Origin: Lutispora saccharofermentans
GTDB lineage: Bacteria > Bacillota > Clostridia > Lutisporales > Lutisporaceae
NCBI RefSeq assembly: GCF_024363565.1
Contig: NZ_JAJEKE010000019.1
Span: 23,423-87,422, forward strand
Length of the DNA: 64,000 nucleotides
Reading direction: 5' to 3'
A program made the position numbers and the translations under genes. Below, in pieces: positions 24,675-33,168 of the stretch (position 1 is the first letter of the stretch; each line of letters opens with the position of its first letter). Under the pieces are notes generated by a model. That model was not told the DNA's origin and ran no database searches. It was given only the letters and a program-made list of their open reading frames with translations.

Positions 24675-24783
24675 AAATAGCAAATGATATGCAAATAGAG
24701 TAAAGGAGGCGATAGGGTAAGGTGCAAGGGAGGGCACTAAGTGCTATTGATGTATTTTATATCAAAAAGGAGGAGAATGAGGA

Positions 24784-26334
24784 ATGGAGAAGATTCCAGC
24801 TGAGAAGAAAGAGAAAAAGCCGTTTATTAACTGCTTTCTAGATGGCGTCGAACGCGCTTGTAATAAGCTGCCGCCGCCTGCCATCCTGTTTGTCTGGTTA
24901 TTTGTGTTTATTGCGATTCTTAGTGCAGTACTTTCTTGGAGTGGTATCAGCAGTGTCAATCCTGCTACCAATGAGAAGGTCGTTATCAATAATCTGTTCA
25001 CCAAGAATGGTCTACAATGGTTCCTGGGCAATTTGATTACTAACTTCACCAGCTTTGCACCGCTCGGCTTGGTCGTAGCGCTGAGTATAGGTATCGGTAT
25101 CTGTGAAAATTCCGGCTTAATCACCACGCTGTTGCATTCCAGCCTTCGAAAGGTGCCTGCAAGCCTTGTCGCATATGCAGTTTCCTTTATTGCAGTTTGC
25201 AGCAATATCGCCTCTGATACGGCTATCATTGTTTTGCCGCCTCTGGCCGCTGTGCTGTACATGAGCATCGGGAAAAACCCTATAGTGGGCATGATCAATG
25301 CTTATGCCGGTGCACAGGCAGGTTTTACCGCCAACATTATGATCGCAGGTACGGATGCTACGCTGGCAGGCATCACCAACAGCGCTATCGCAGGGTTCCT
25401 TCCAGACAGCGTCATTACGGCAGATATCACGGGCAACTGGTATTTTATGATTGCTTCTACTTTTATGTGCACTTTTGTGATCGCATTGTTATGCGAAAAG
25501 GTTGTTGCCCCGCGATTTGGTATATATAAAGGTAATAATGAGGAAATGCACGTAATTGTAGGCGCAAAGGAGCAGAAGGGCCTGCGAGCAGCGGGTATTG
25601 CTGCGCTGATTTTTATCGTGCTGGTGCTGATCAGCTTCTTTACGGGATTGACTTCCGGAGAGGATGGCGCATTCATCGGCTCTCCTTTGCTGAAGAATAT
25701 TACGGCTGTGCTGTTCTTGTTCTTTGTTACTGTTGGTCTGGCTTACGGCTTTGCAGCGAAGAAGTTCCAAAGCTCCAAGGATGTAAATGCTTCCATGATT
25801 GAGGCGTGCAAAACGCTTGCCAGTTTCATCTTGTTCTGCTTCGTCTGCGGTCAGTTCAATGGCTTGTTCAAGTGGAGCAATCTTGGTACATTGTTGGCTA
25901 TCGGCGGTGCTAACTTCCTCCAGAAAATAGGCTTTACGGGGATGGGTATGTGCGTAGTGTTCATTCTAATCAGCGCATTGATCAATATTATAGTGTATTC
26001 AGGCTCGGCAAAGTGGGCAATTTTTGCACCTGTATTTGTTCCTATGTTTATGCTGTTGGGATACCATCCGTCATTTGCACAGCTTCTCTATCGCATAGGT
26101 GATTCGCCGGTAGACTGCCTCACGCCTATGTGCCCATATATTTGGATCCTTTTGGATACAGCACGCAGCAAGTATGACCCGGAGCTCAGCATAGGAACCA
26201 TTGTCTCAAGCATGGTGCCCATCGCTGTGGTGCTGCAAATCGTGTGGATTATCTTTTTACTGATCTGGATGTGGATTGGACTTCCGATTGGGCCTGGTGT
26301 CGACATCATGCTTCCATCCGGTATTTTGGGGTAA
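24784..26334 (+). CDS. AbgT family transporter
   Basis: A 516-residue AbgT-family permease (p-aminobenzoyl-glutamate uptake in E. coli; some members export sulfonamides). The family start is seen in FLDGVERACNKLPPPAILFV, followed by NLITNFTSFAPLGLVV and NIASDTAIIVLPPLAAVLY; about eleven helices and two hairpins are expected. The RBS is AAGGAGGAGAATGAGGA. A deaminase-like amidohydrolase follows 70 bases later, so substrate import followed by hydrolysis or deamination is plausible. The exact substrate is not readable. Confidence 0.9.
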   Translation: MEKIPAEKKEKKPFINCFLDGVERACNKLPPPAILFVWLFVFIAILSAVLSWSGISSVNPATNEKVVINNLFTKNGLQWFLGNLITNFTSFAPLGLVVALSIGIGICENSGLITTLLHSSLRKVPASLVAYAVSFIAVCSNIASDTAIIVLPPLAAVLYMSIGKNPIVGMINAYAGAQAGFTANIMIAGTDATLAGITNSAIAGFLPDSVITADITGNWYFMIASTFMCTFVIALLCEKVVAPRFGIYKGNNEEMHVIVGAKEQKGLRAAGIAALIFIVLVLISFFTGLTSGEDGAFIGSPLLKNITAVLFLFFVTVGLAYGFAAKKFQSSKDVNASMIEACKTLASFILFCFVCGQFNGLFKWSNLGTLLAIGGANFLQKIGFTGMGMCVVFILISALINIIVYSGSAKWAIFAPVFVPMFMLLGYHPSFAQLLYRIGDSPVDCLTPMCPYIWILLDTARSKYDPELSIGTIVSSMVPIAVVLQIVWIIFLLIWMWIGLPIGPGVDIMLPSGILG

Positions 26335-26343
26335 TAGCAACTT

Positions 26344-26371
26344 TGTGCAGCGCAGCAGTTACTGCGCTGCG
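26344..26371 (+). promoter_or_regulatory. Intercistronic hairpin
   Basis: GCAGCGCAG and CTGCGCTGC are exact inverted repeats around a 6-base loop between the transporter and amidohydrolase genes. There is no T-run; it may act in mRNA processing or differential expression. Confidence 0.45.
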
Positions 26372-26404
26372 CCGCAGCGAACTTTTGAAAGGAGATAAAA
26401 CTAT

Positions 26405-27730
26405 ATGATGATACTTATGGAACACGGAACAATTATTACGGTAAATCCAGCAGATGATATTCTCACTGACGGTTGGATCTTGGTGGAAAATGGCCATATT
26501 GTCGGTATTGGCACCGGTGATTACGACGGTCGAACAGAGCCGAATCGACGCATCTGCGCAAAAAACAAGGCCATACTTCCCGGCATTGTGGACTACCATA
26601 CGCATGTGTGCGGCTCGTTGTTCAAGGCTTTGACGGAAGATATGGCGAATGGATTTTACAGGTTGGCACTTCCCATGGAGGATGTGCTCACACCCGATGC
26701 AACTTACACTATGAGCATGCTTGGCATTCTTGAGGCGGTTAAGGGTGGTGTTACATGTATCAACGACATGTATCATTATATGGATGATACGGCAAAGGCC
26801 GTTGCCGATATGGGCATCCGCGGTGTGCTGGCGCACAAGATCATTGAGCGCAATCTGTCGCGGCTATGCGATTTAGATTATACACTGCTGCCTGAGGAAG
26901 GACAGCGACGGCTGGAGGCAGGCGTACGCCTGGTGGAAAAATGGCACAATACCTACGGTGGTCGTATTTTGTGCAAGCTGGGGCCGCATGCGGTAGATAC
27001 AATATCTATCCCGCTGGCCAAGAAGATTGTCGCTGAGGGCGAGCGCCTCGGAGTTGGTTTTCATATACATGTAGCACAGAAGATGCAGGAGGTTTCTTTT
27101 GTACGTGAAACTTACGGCTTGACGCCCGTGGAATACTTGTGCGAAACTGGGCTGATGCGGACAGATACTGTCGCAGCGCATTGCAAGTTTGTTACAAAGC
27201 GGGATATTGAACTGCTGCGTAAAGGCGGAGTAACTTTTGCACATTGCGGTGAAACCTCCGGTAAGCGTGGTGCACTGCCGCCCATGAAGGATATTATCGA
27301 CGGCGGAGCACGATTTGTATTCGGTACGGACTGGGTTACGACCGATCCTTGGACTAACATGCGCATCACGATCATTGCTGACCGGTTGCTTGGTTGCACA
27401 ATTGACGATATGAATGCACGACTGGCCCTGCGAAAATCGACTATTGAGCCTGCACAAGCCCTTGGGATCGATTCACGTGTCGGCTCGCTTGAAGTGGGCA
27501 AAGAGGCGGACATCATCATGCTGGATATGAATACCGCCAATATGACACCTGTATTTGACGACCCTGTTACTACCATAGTCTACAACGCCAATCGCCACGA
27601 CGTTGTGTTTGTGATGGTGCAAGGCGACATTCTCATGGAGGATCGTGTTTTATTGAAGCAGGACGAGCAGGCGATCCTGCGTGAAGGACAGGAGACTGCT
27701 GATGCGCTCTATCGCCAACATCACCGCTAA
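26405..27730 (+). CDS. Amidohydrolase, TRZ/ATZ or deaminase-like
   Basis: A 441-residue amidohydrolase-superfamily enzyme of the SAH/MTA deaminase-TRZ/ATZ type. The metal site is marked by GIVDYHTHVCG (HxH), VGFHIHVAQ, VAAHCKFV and FGTDWVTTDPW; the N- and C-terminal beta strands form the usual composite sandwich (IIMLDMNTANMTP near the end). Such enzymes deaminate or dechlorinate N-heterocycles or hydrolyse amides. It is cotranscribed with the AbgT transporter. The RBS is GAAAGGAGATAAAACT. Codon use matches the LysR and AbgT genes and differs from the flanks. Confidence 0.87.
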   Translation: MMILMEHGTIITVNPADDILTDGWILVENGHIVGIGTGDYDGRTEPNRRICAKNKAILPGIVDYHTHVCGSLFKALTEDMANGFYRLALPMEDVLTPDATYTMSMLGILEAVKGGVTCINDMYHYMDDTAKAVADMGIRGVLAHKIIERNLSRLCDLDYTLLPEEGQRRLEAGVRLVEKWHNTYGGRILCKLGPHAVDTISIPLAKKIVAEGERLGVGFHIHVAQKMQEVSFVRETYGLTPVEYLCETGLMRTDTVAAHCKFVTKRDIELLRKGGVTFAHCGETSGKRGALPPMKDIIDGGARFVFGTDWVTTDPWTNMRITIIADRLLGCTIDDMNARLALRKSTIEPAQALGIDSRVGSLEVGKEADIIMLDMNTANMTPVFDDPVTTIVYNANRHDVVFVMVQGDILMEDRVLLKQDEQAILREGQETADALYRQHHR

Positions 27731-27733
27731 AAC

Positions 27734-27762
27734 ATAGAAAGCAGTGGGAATCCCCACTGCTT
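27734..27762. terminator. Hairpin containing right 15-bp repeat copy
   Basis: AAGCAGTGGG (27739-27748) and CCCACTGCTT (27753-27762) form a perfect 10-bp stem with a 4-base loop between convergent genes. ATAGAAAGCAGTGGG at 27734-27748 is the right copy of the direct repeat at 23465. T-runs are weak, so termination strength is uncertain. Confidence 0.6.
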
Positions 27763-27769
27763 CTCGCTT

Positions 27770-28960
27770 CTACTTTGTATAGTTATCAAAATAGCCCTGG
27801 ATGTATATGATGGGCGTGCCCTTGTCTCCGCTGCCGGAGGTGAGGTCGCAAAGGGAACCGATAAGGTCTGTGAGCCTTCTCGGAGTGGTGCCTTGAGTTT
27901 CCATTTTGCCCTTTAGATCTGTTTCCTTATTCTTTATATATTCTGATATGGCCTTCTTCAATTCTTCGCCCTTTAAATGGGCGAAATTGTTATCTGCTAT
28001 ATATTTCAGCTTGATCTCATTGGGTGTGCCCTCAAGGCCGGATGTATACCCGGGAGAAACTACTGGGTCGGCCAGCTCCCATATTTTGCCCACCGGATCT
28101 TTGAAGGCTCCGTCCCCATAGACCATGACTTCAACCTTCTTGCCTGTTTTCTCAAAAAGCATCTCCTGTATTCTTTCAACTATAGGCTGGCAATCCCTGG
28201 GGAAAAGCTTGATGCTGTTCTCCGTAGCTTTATTGGAGCCCAATAAGCCGTATTCGTCATTGTACCCGCTGCCGTCTATTGAGGCAGTCAGAATATCCTC
28301 CAGGCCATAGATTTTTTCTCCCCCGTTTTCCTTGAGAATCCTCTTGGTCCTTGCCCTTGTGTGGATATCGCAGGCAAGCACGCTTTTGGTATAATTCAAT
28401 ATGGTCTTGGGATCGTTGGAGAATATTATCTCGCATTCCACATCATATTCTTCTGCTATGGATTTGTAATACTCTATATAATCAACACCTGTAAAAGTAT
28501 GCTTGTTGTAACCGAAATAGTCTCTAAATTCCTTTTCAGTCAGCACATCGGTCCAAGGATTTACTCCTTTTACGTCTAAAACATTGATATCCACCAAATT
28601 GTTGCCCACCTCATCGGACGGATAACTGAACATGAGAACAATTCTCTTTGCACCCTTTGCTATGCCTCTCAAGCATATGGCAAAGCGATTTCGGCTAAGA
28701 ATAGGGAAAATCACACCGACAGTGTCGTCGCCGAATTTTGCATGTATATCCTTGGCGATGGCATCAATGCCTGCGTAATTGCCCTGGGCTCGGGCTACTA
28801 CAGATTCGGTCACTGCCAACACATCTTTATCAAAGATGGGAAAGCCTTCCGCTTCTGAAGCCTTCAATACGGCATCCACAGCAATAGACGGAATATCATC
28901 GCCTTGCATTATTATCGGAGTGCGAAGACCACGAACTATAGTCCCAACCGTTCTTTCCAT
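27770..28960 (-). CDS. CofE-like F420-0:gamma-glutamyl ligase family protein
   Basis: A 396-residue protein of the coenzyme F420-0:L-glutamate ligase family (PF01996). The N-terminal GTIVRGLRTPIIMQGDDIPS, DVLAVTESVVARAQGN, the central RNRFAICLRGIAKGAK and the late YGDGAFKDPVGKIWELADPV are family motifs. F420 itself is not expected in this kind of organism and no other cof gene is in the window, so the acceptor may be another small molecule. It is longer than archaeal CofE (about 250 residues). It is divergent from a LysR gene. Confidence 0.82.
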   Translation of the reverse strand: MERTVGTIVRGLRTPIIMQGDDIPSIAVDAVLKASEAEGFPIFDKDVLAVTESVVARAQGNYAGIDAIAKDIHAKFGDDTVGVIFPILSRNRFAICLRGIAKGAKRIVLMFSYPSDEVGNNLVDINVLDVKGVNPWTDVLTEKEFRDYFGYNKHTFTGVDYIEYYKSIAEEYDVECEIIFSNDPKTILNYTKSVLACDIHTRARTKRILKENGGEKIYGLEDILTASIDGSGYNDEYGLLGSNKATENSIKLFPRDCQPIVERIQEMLFEKTGKKVEVMVYGDGAFKDPVGKIWELADPVVSPGYTSGLEGTPNEIKLKYIADNNFAHLKGEELKKAISEYIKNKETDLKGKMETQGTTPRRLTDLIGSLCDLTSGSGDKGTPIIYIQGYFDNYTK

Positions 28961-29046
28961 TCCAAATCTCCCCTTAATTTTGTTCTAACTGTTAATATGC
29001 ATTCTATACTTGTACTATATACTATTATGTGATATAAGTAAAATAA

Positions 29047-29066
29047 ATATCTTTTATAATAGATAT
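29047..29066. promoter_or_regulatory. Palindromic operator over LysR promoter
   Basis: ATATCT (29047-29052) and AGATAT (29061-29066) are inverted repeats around a core containing the -10 hexamer TATAAT (29055-29060). The position suits autorepression of the LysR gene at 29083 and control of the divergent CofE-like gene. Confidence 0.5.
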
Positions 29067-29082
29067 AAGGAGAAGTTATATT

Positions 29083-29964
29083 ATGGTCAAGCTGGAGCTA
29101 TACAGGATTTTTTGCGAGGTGGCAAAACAAAAAAGCCTTTCGAAGGCTGCATCCATACTTTTTATGACTCAACCTGCCGTGAGCCAGTCCATAATGCAGC
29201 TCGAGAGGGAGCTGGGGCTCAGGCTTTTTACACGGACCTCCAGGGGGGTAATGCTTACAAATGAAGGCAGCATGCTGTTTGAGTATATAAATTCCGCCAT
29301 CAACCTTATTTCCAAAGGTGAAGAAAAGCTGGATGAATGGAAAAACCTATCATCAGGAGAATTGAAGATTGGAGTGGGAGACACCATTTCCCGCTGCTTC
29401 CTGCTGCCTTATCTGGAGAAATTCCACAAAGCCTATTCTAATATAAAGCTTAAAATAATAAACAGCACCACTTTAGAGCTCTGTGCATTGGTAAAATCGG
29501 GGGAAATCGATATCGCCATATGCAATTTGCCCATAGAAGATCCTGCCTTAGAGATCATACAAGCCATGGACATACATGATATATTTGTCTGCGGAGAAGC
29601 ATACAGAGATAAGCTCTTGGAGCCTATGAGCCTGGAGGAATTAAATCATTTCCCCCTCATACTTCTGGAGCCGAAATCAAACTCACGAAGGTACGTGGAA
29701 AGGTATTTCCTGTCAAAGGGCGTGACAATAAAACCTGAGATCGAGCTTGGCTCTCATGATCTATTGCTGGAGTTCTCCAGGATAAATCTCGGCATATCCT
29801 GCGTGATAAAAGAATTTTCTCAGGAGTATTTGAAGAAAGAAATACTGTTTGAAGTAAGCTTAGAGGAAAGCATCCCAAAGAGGAGCATAGGCATTTGCTT
29901 TTTAAAAAGCGTATCCTTGTCCCCCACATCGGCAAAGTTTGTCCAAATTCTCAAAAATGTATAG
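29083..29964 (+). CDS. LysR family transcriptional regulator
   Basis: A 293-residue LysR-type regulator. The helix-turn-helix is FCEVAKQKSLSKAASILFMT, then QPAVSQSIMQLERELG; the effector domain has the usual LKIGVGDTISR strand start. The gene is 122 bases from the divergent CofE-like gene, the standard arrangement for a LysR regulator and its target. The RBS is AAGGAGAAG. Its effector may be an amino acid or the ligase substrate; that cannot be read here. Confidence 0.9.
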   Translation: MVKLELYRIFCEVAKQKSLSKAASILFMTQPAVSQSIMQLERELGLRLFTRTSRGVMLTNEGSMLFEYINSAINLISKGEEKLDEWKNLSSGELKIGVGDTISRCFLLPYLEKFHKAYSNIKLKIINSTTLELCALVKSGEIDIAICNLPIEDPALEIIQAMDIHDIFVCGEAYRDKLLEPMSLEELNHFPLILLEPKSNSRRYVERYFLSKGVTIKPEIELGSHDLLLEFSRINLGISCVIKEFSQEYLKKEILFEVSLEESIPKRSIGICFLKSVSLSPTSAKFVQILKNV

Positions 29965-30081
29965 TTTTTCAATCGACAGGATATTTTTTTCTGGTTGTGG
30001 TACAATATATATATAATGAGAAACATCATTGATTTCAAAATCATGATGGCTAGAAGTGTTTTAATTATAGGAGGACGGTTC

Positions 30082-30285
30082 ATGAAGGTAGGAACAGTAA
30101 AATGGTTTAATTCGGAGAAGGGTTACGGCTTTATAGAAGTTGAAGGCGAGAAGGATGTTTTCGTTCATTATAAAGCAATACAGAGCGAGGACGCTCATAA
30201 GAACTTAACGGAAGGGGAAAAGGTGCAGTTCGAAATAGAACAAGGACCCAAAGGACCCCAAGCAGCTAATGTTGTTAAGATCTAA
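30082..30285 (+). CDS. csp: Cold shock protein (CspA/CspB family)
   Basis: A 67-residue single cold-shock domain. The RNP1 motif lies in [10 protein letters not shown] and RNP2 in [10 protein letters not shown]; the first strand is GTVKWFN. These proteins bind single-stranded RNA and melt secondary structure. The start follows AGGAGGACGGTTC. An extended -10 (TGGTACAAT near 30005) gives a leader of about 70 bases, and a strong terminator follows the gene. Confidence 0.95.
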   Translation: MKVGTVKWFNSEKGYGFIEVEGEKDVFVHYKAIQSEDAHKNLTEGEKVQFEIEQGPKGPQAANVVKI

Positions 30286-30297
30286 GATATAAATGAC

Positions 30298-30325
30298 AAA
30301 AGCCACCTTCATGCAGGTGGCTTTT
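30298..30325 (+). terminator. Intrinsic terminator after csp
   Basis: AAAAGCCACCT (30298-30308) pairs perfectly with AGGTGGCTTTT (30315-30325). Confidence 0.9.
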
Positions 30326-30464
30326 AACTTTAAATTGCCTTCGGAGCTACTGCCATCTCCGGCTTCTGTAAGACTTGAATAGTACTGTCAAGTGCGGAAA
30401 TATAACTGTTTAGGGGGTATGTCCGATTATAGGAGAAAAATAAAGTAAAAGGGAGACTATGGTG

Positions 30465-31001
30465 ATGAAAAAGAATTATAAAATGAAGAAGACGATATCT
30501 ATGAAGCAGTTTATTACTGAGTTTGGAGAGGATATGACCAAGCCAATGAAGAAAAAGCTGCTGGAGCTTTGGCCGAGGTGCATCCTGACAAGGGATGAAA
30601 AAAGCAATATTCTTGACTTAAAGCATGTGGAGCATATTCAGTATGATTGCAATTCCGGCGACAAGGATGGCTCGGAGACGGGAAAGAAGGAATACGCATA
30701 CGGCCAGTTTATAATAGATGACGGGGCTTTGTATTTTTCGGAAAAGTGTTTGGAAAGCGATACGGTCATGCAGATGCCGGCGGTAGATGCAATATTTGAC
30801 TCTTTAAAGGGTGAAGAGATGTATTTTGATGACGGCGTCAGAGCTAAAAAAGTAGATGATGATAATATCGACTATGTGATAGACAGTATATTGAAAGTTT
30901 GCCCTGCCATGTCCCAGGCTCATCTGGACATTATTTCAAAATACTGTTCAACGGATGATTTCAACAACAAAAATACAAATATAAAAGATTATCATCTATA
31001 G
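30465..31001 (+). CDS. Hypothetical cytoplasmic protein
   Basis: A 178-residue soluble protein that I do not recognise. It has a lysine-rich N-terminus, no membrane segment and no cysteine motif, and an acidic middle. A helical C-terminal third ends with DIISKYCSTDDFNNKNTN. The ATG at 30465 is 9 bases after GGGAG and is preferred to the ATG at 30459, only 3 bases after it. It lies alone between the cold shock gene and the exonuclease III gene, on the same strand. Confidence 0.7.
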   Translation: MKKNYKMKKTISMKQFITEFGEDMTKPMKKKLLELWPRCILTRDEKSNILDLKHVEHIQYDCNSGDKDGSETGKKEYAYGQFIIDDGALYFSEKCLESDTVMQMPAVDAIFDSLKGEEMYFDDGVRAKKVDDDNIDYVIDSILKVCPAMSQAHLDIISKYCSTDDFNNKNTNIKDYHL

Positions 31002-31079
31002 CTTTAAATCATGAAGGGATTAATGTTATACTGAAGCAGAGAAAATATATTTAAGACAAGCTTATTGTGGAGGAATTGT

Positions 31080-31835
31080 ATGAAACTGATTTCTTGGAAT
31101 GTAAATGGCCTCAGGGCCTGTGTAGGCAAGGGATTCCTGGAGTATTTCAGAGATGAGGATGCGGATATTTTCTGCATTCAGGAGACAAAGCTGCAGCAGG
31201 ATCAGATAGTCATGGATATTTCCGGGTATGAGCAGTATTGGAATTATGCATTGAAAAAAGGCTATTCCGGTACGGCTGTTTTTACGAAGAAAAAGCCTTT
31301 AGACGTTAAGTACGGCATCGGAATGGACGAGCATGACCAGGAGGGACGAGCTATTACCCTGGAATATGAGGATTTCTATCTTGTTACCGCCTACATACCC
31401 AATTCCCAAAGAGAGCTGGCAAGGCTTGATTACAGAATGAAATGGGAGGATGATTTCAGAAGATATCTGATGGAGCTGGACAGGGTAAAGCCCGTAATAC
31501 TTTGCGGTGACTTGAATGTAGCTCACAAGGAAATAGATTTGAAGAACCCTAAATCCAACAGGAGGAATGCAGGCTTTACCGATGAGGAAAGGGAGAAGAT
31601 GACTAAATTGCTGGATTCAGGCTTCATAGACTCATTCCGCCATTTTTATCCCGATAAAGAGGGAGCTTATTCCTGGTGGTCCTATATGGGCAACGCAAGA
31701 GCCAAAAACGTGGGATGGAGAATTGACTATTTTATTGTTTCGGAGAGATTAAAGGAAAGCATGAAGGATGCAGAAATACACTCACAGGTAATGGGCAGCG
31801 ATCACTGCCCCGTAGTGCTGGAAATGTGCTTTTGA
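31080..31835 (+). CDS. xthA: Exodeoxyribonuclease III
   Basis: A 251-residue member of the ExoIII/AP-endonuclease family, which cuts abasic sites in base-excision repair. Motifs are LISWNVNGLRA, FCIQETKLQ, VILCGDLNVAHKEIDLKNPK and the terminal GSDHCPVVL with the catalytic histidine. The start follows GTGGAGGAATTGT; a longer frame lacks an RBS. Its 3' end overlaps the convergent MFS gene by 34 bases. Confidence 0.93.
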   Translation: MKLISWNVNGLRACVGKGFLEYFRDEDADIFCIQETKLQQDQIVMDISGYEQYWNYALKKGYSGTAVFTKKKPLDVKYGIGMDEHDQEGRAITLEYEDFYLVTAYIPNSQRELARLDYRMKWEDDFRRYLMELDRVKPVILCGDLNVAHKEIDLKNPKSNRRNAGFTDEEREKMTKLLDSGFIDSFRHFYPDKEGAYSWWSYMGNARAKNVGWRIDYFIVSERLKESMKDAEIHSQVMGSDHCPVVLEMCF

Positions 31836-33139
31836 TTGCACCCTGCTCTTTCGGCACAGTTATATTTTTTAGAAAAGACAATCAACAGCATGCCATGGGC
31901 AGCGATATATATTATTGCCGCATAGTAATAGGCATCGGCATAACCACCGGAATTATTGAACAAATAAAGCTTTGTGAATAGGCCGGCAAATATTTGTGCC
32001 GTGCTTTGCATCATGAATACCAGGCTCGCATATAAAGCCCAGGATTTTTTAGGAACAAGCTCCATGGCCAATGAGTTGACGATGGGGACGGAAGCATTAG
32101 CTAATCCTGCCCTGAAGAACAAAGCCGTTCCGACTATAAATCCTGCTTGGCTGCCGAAGCTATGTCCCTTTGCAAGAATGAGCATAAATGGTACAGAAGC
32201 CAGGCATAAAGCGGCTGTGGCATATATCTGCCCTATTTTTTTCACAAGCTTGCCCGATGACGCCATAAATACTAATGCCGATAAATACTGCAGCGTTGCC
32301 AGCATCGATACAGCTGCCCTGTTTATACCTATTTTGGTCAGGTATACGGACACATAAGGAGCTATCAGAGAAGCGGCAAACCTGCTCAGTATTGTGTAAA
32401 TAAGGAATAGGACGACATATTTGTTTAAAAGCTCCGGCAAACCGGAGCTTTGTTTTTCTTTTGAATGAGAAGCATCATGATCCCCAACCGATTCTTTTAT
32501 GCTGAATGCCGGGATAAGGATCAGAGTGGAGGCTGCTGCAAAAACCATCATTACGATGCGATGCGCATCAATATAGCCGGAGTAATATCCGAAGCTAAAG
32601 GAGCTTATGTCTTGAGTCAATATTTTTGCTGCATTATATGGAATATTCAGCTTTCTTGAAAATAAAAAAACTATCATGGGTCCGCCTGCAAAGGTTCCTA
32701 TTATTGTCCCAAGCACGCTGGCACAGGATGCTTTCGTCAGAAAAGAGGTCCGGCTTGTCGCTGCTGTATAGGTGGCTATATAGGGAGATAATATTACATC
32801 AAATAGTGTAATGCCTGTCATCAGCAAGAACAGGCAGGCGCTTATAAACCATTGATTTTGAACGTAGGATATTGCTGCAAGGGAAGCCGATGTGATGATG
32901 GCTGCAAATATTATTATCTTTTTATAGCCGGTTTTGGGTGCCAATATGGTTATGGATGACGCTGCAAAGGTTGCAACTCCCATATAAGAAGCCATGCTCT
33001 TGGCGATGTCCGGTGATACGGCCATGAGAAATGTGATCAAAGCATCAAATATCAGGCCGGTCATCATTCCTATGAATGCATATATGACTATATAGATTAC
33101 ACAATTATCATGGTATCTCTTTTCAAATCTGTCCTGCAT
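31802..33139 (-). CDS. MFS transporter
   Basis: A 445-residue major facilitator with about twelve helices in two halves and a central cytoplasmic loop (HDASHSKEKQSSG, about residues 220-235). The C-terminal half contains LVKKIGQIYATAALCLASV and the LAMELVPKKSWALYASL loop. The substrate is unknown; drug or metabolite efflux is likely. The gene lies 29 bases after the ArsR-like regulator and is probably cotranscribed with it. RBS: CTGGAGGAAATT. Confidence 0.87.
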   Translation of the reverse strand: MQDRFEKRYHDNCVIYIVIYAFIGMMTGLIFDALITFLMAVSPDIAKSMASYMGVATFAASSITILAPKTGYKKIIIFAAIITSASLAAISYVQNQWFISACLFLLMTGITLFDVILSPYIATYTAATSRTSFLTKASCASVLGTIIGTFAGGPMIVFLFSRKLNIPYNAAKILTQDISSFSFGYYSGYIDAHRIVMMVFAAASTLILIPAFSIKESVGDHDASHSKEKQSSGLPELLNKYVVLFLIYTILSRFAASLIAPYVSVYLTKIGINRAAVSMLATLQYLSALVFMASSGKLVKKIGQIYATAALCLASVPFMLILAKGHSFGSQAGFIVGTALFFRAGLANASVPIVNSLAMELVPKKSWALYASLVFMMQSTAQIFAGLFTKLYLFNNSGGYADAYYYAAIIYIAAHGMLLIVFSKKYNCAERAGCNQKHISSTTGQ

Positions 33140-33168
33140 AATTTCCTCCAGCTATAAACTTATCTATC

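Noticed and set aside
26306..27576. Minus-strand frames opposite the amidohydrolase
   Set aside because: They have no family motifs or RBS and mirror codon bias of the coding strand.
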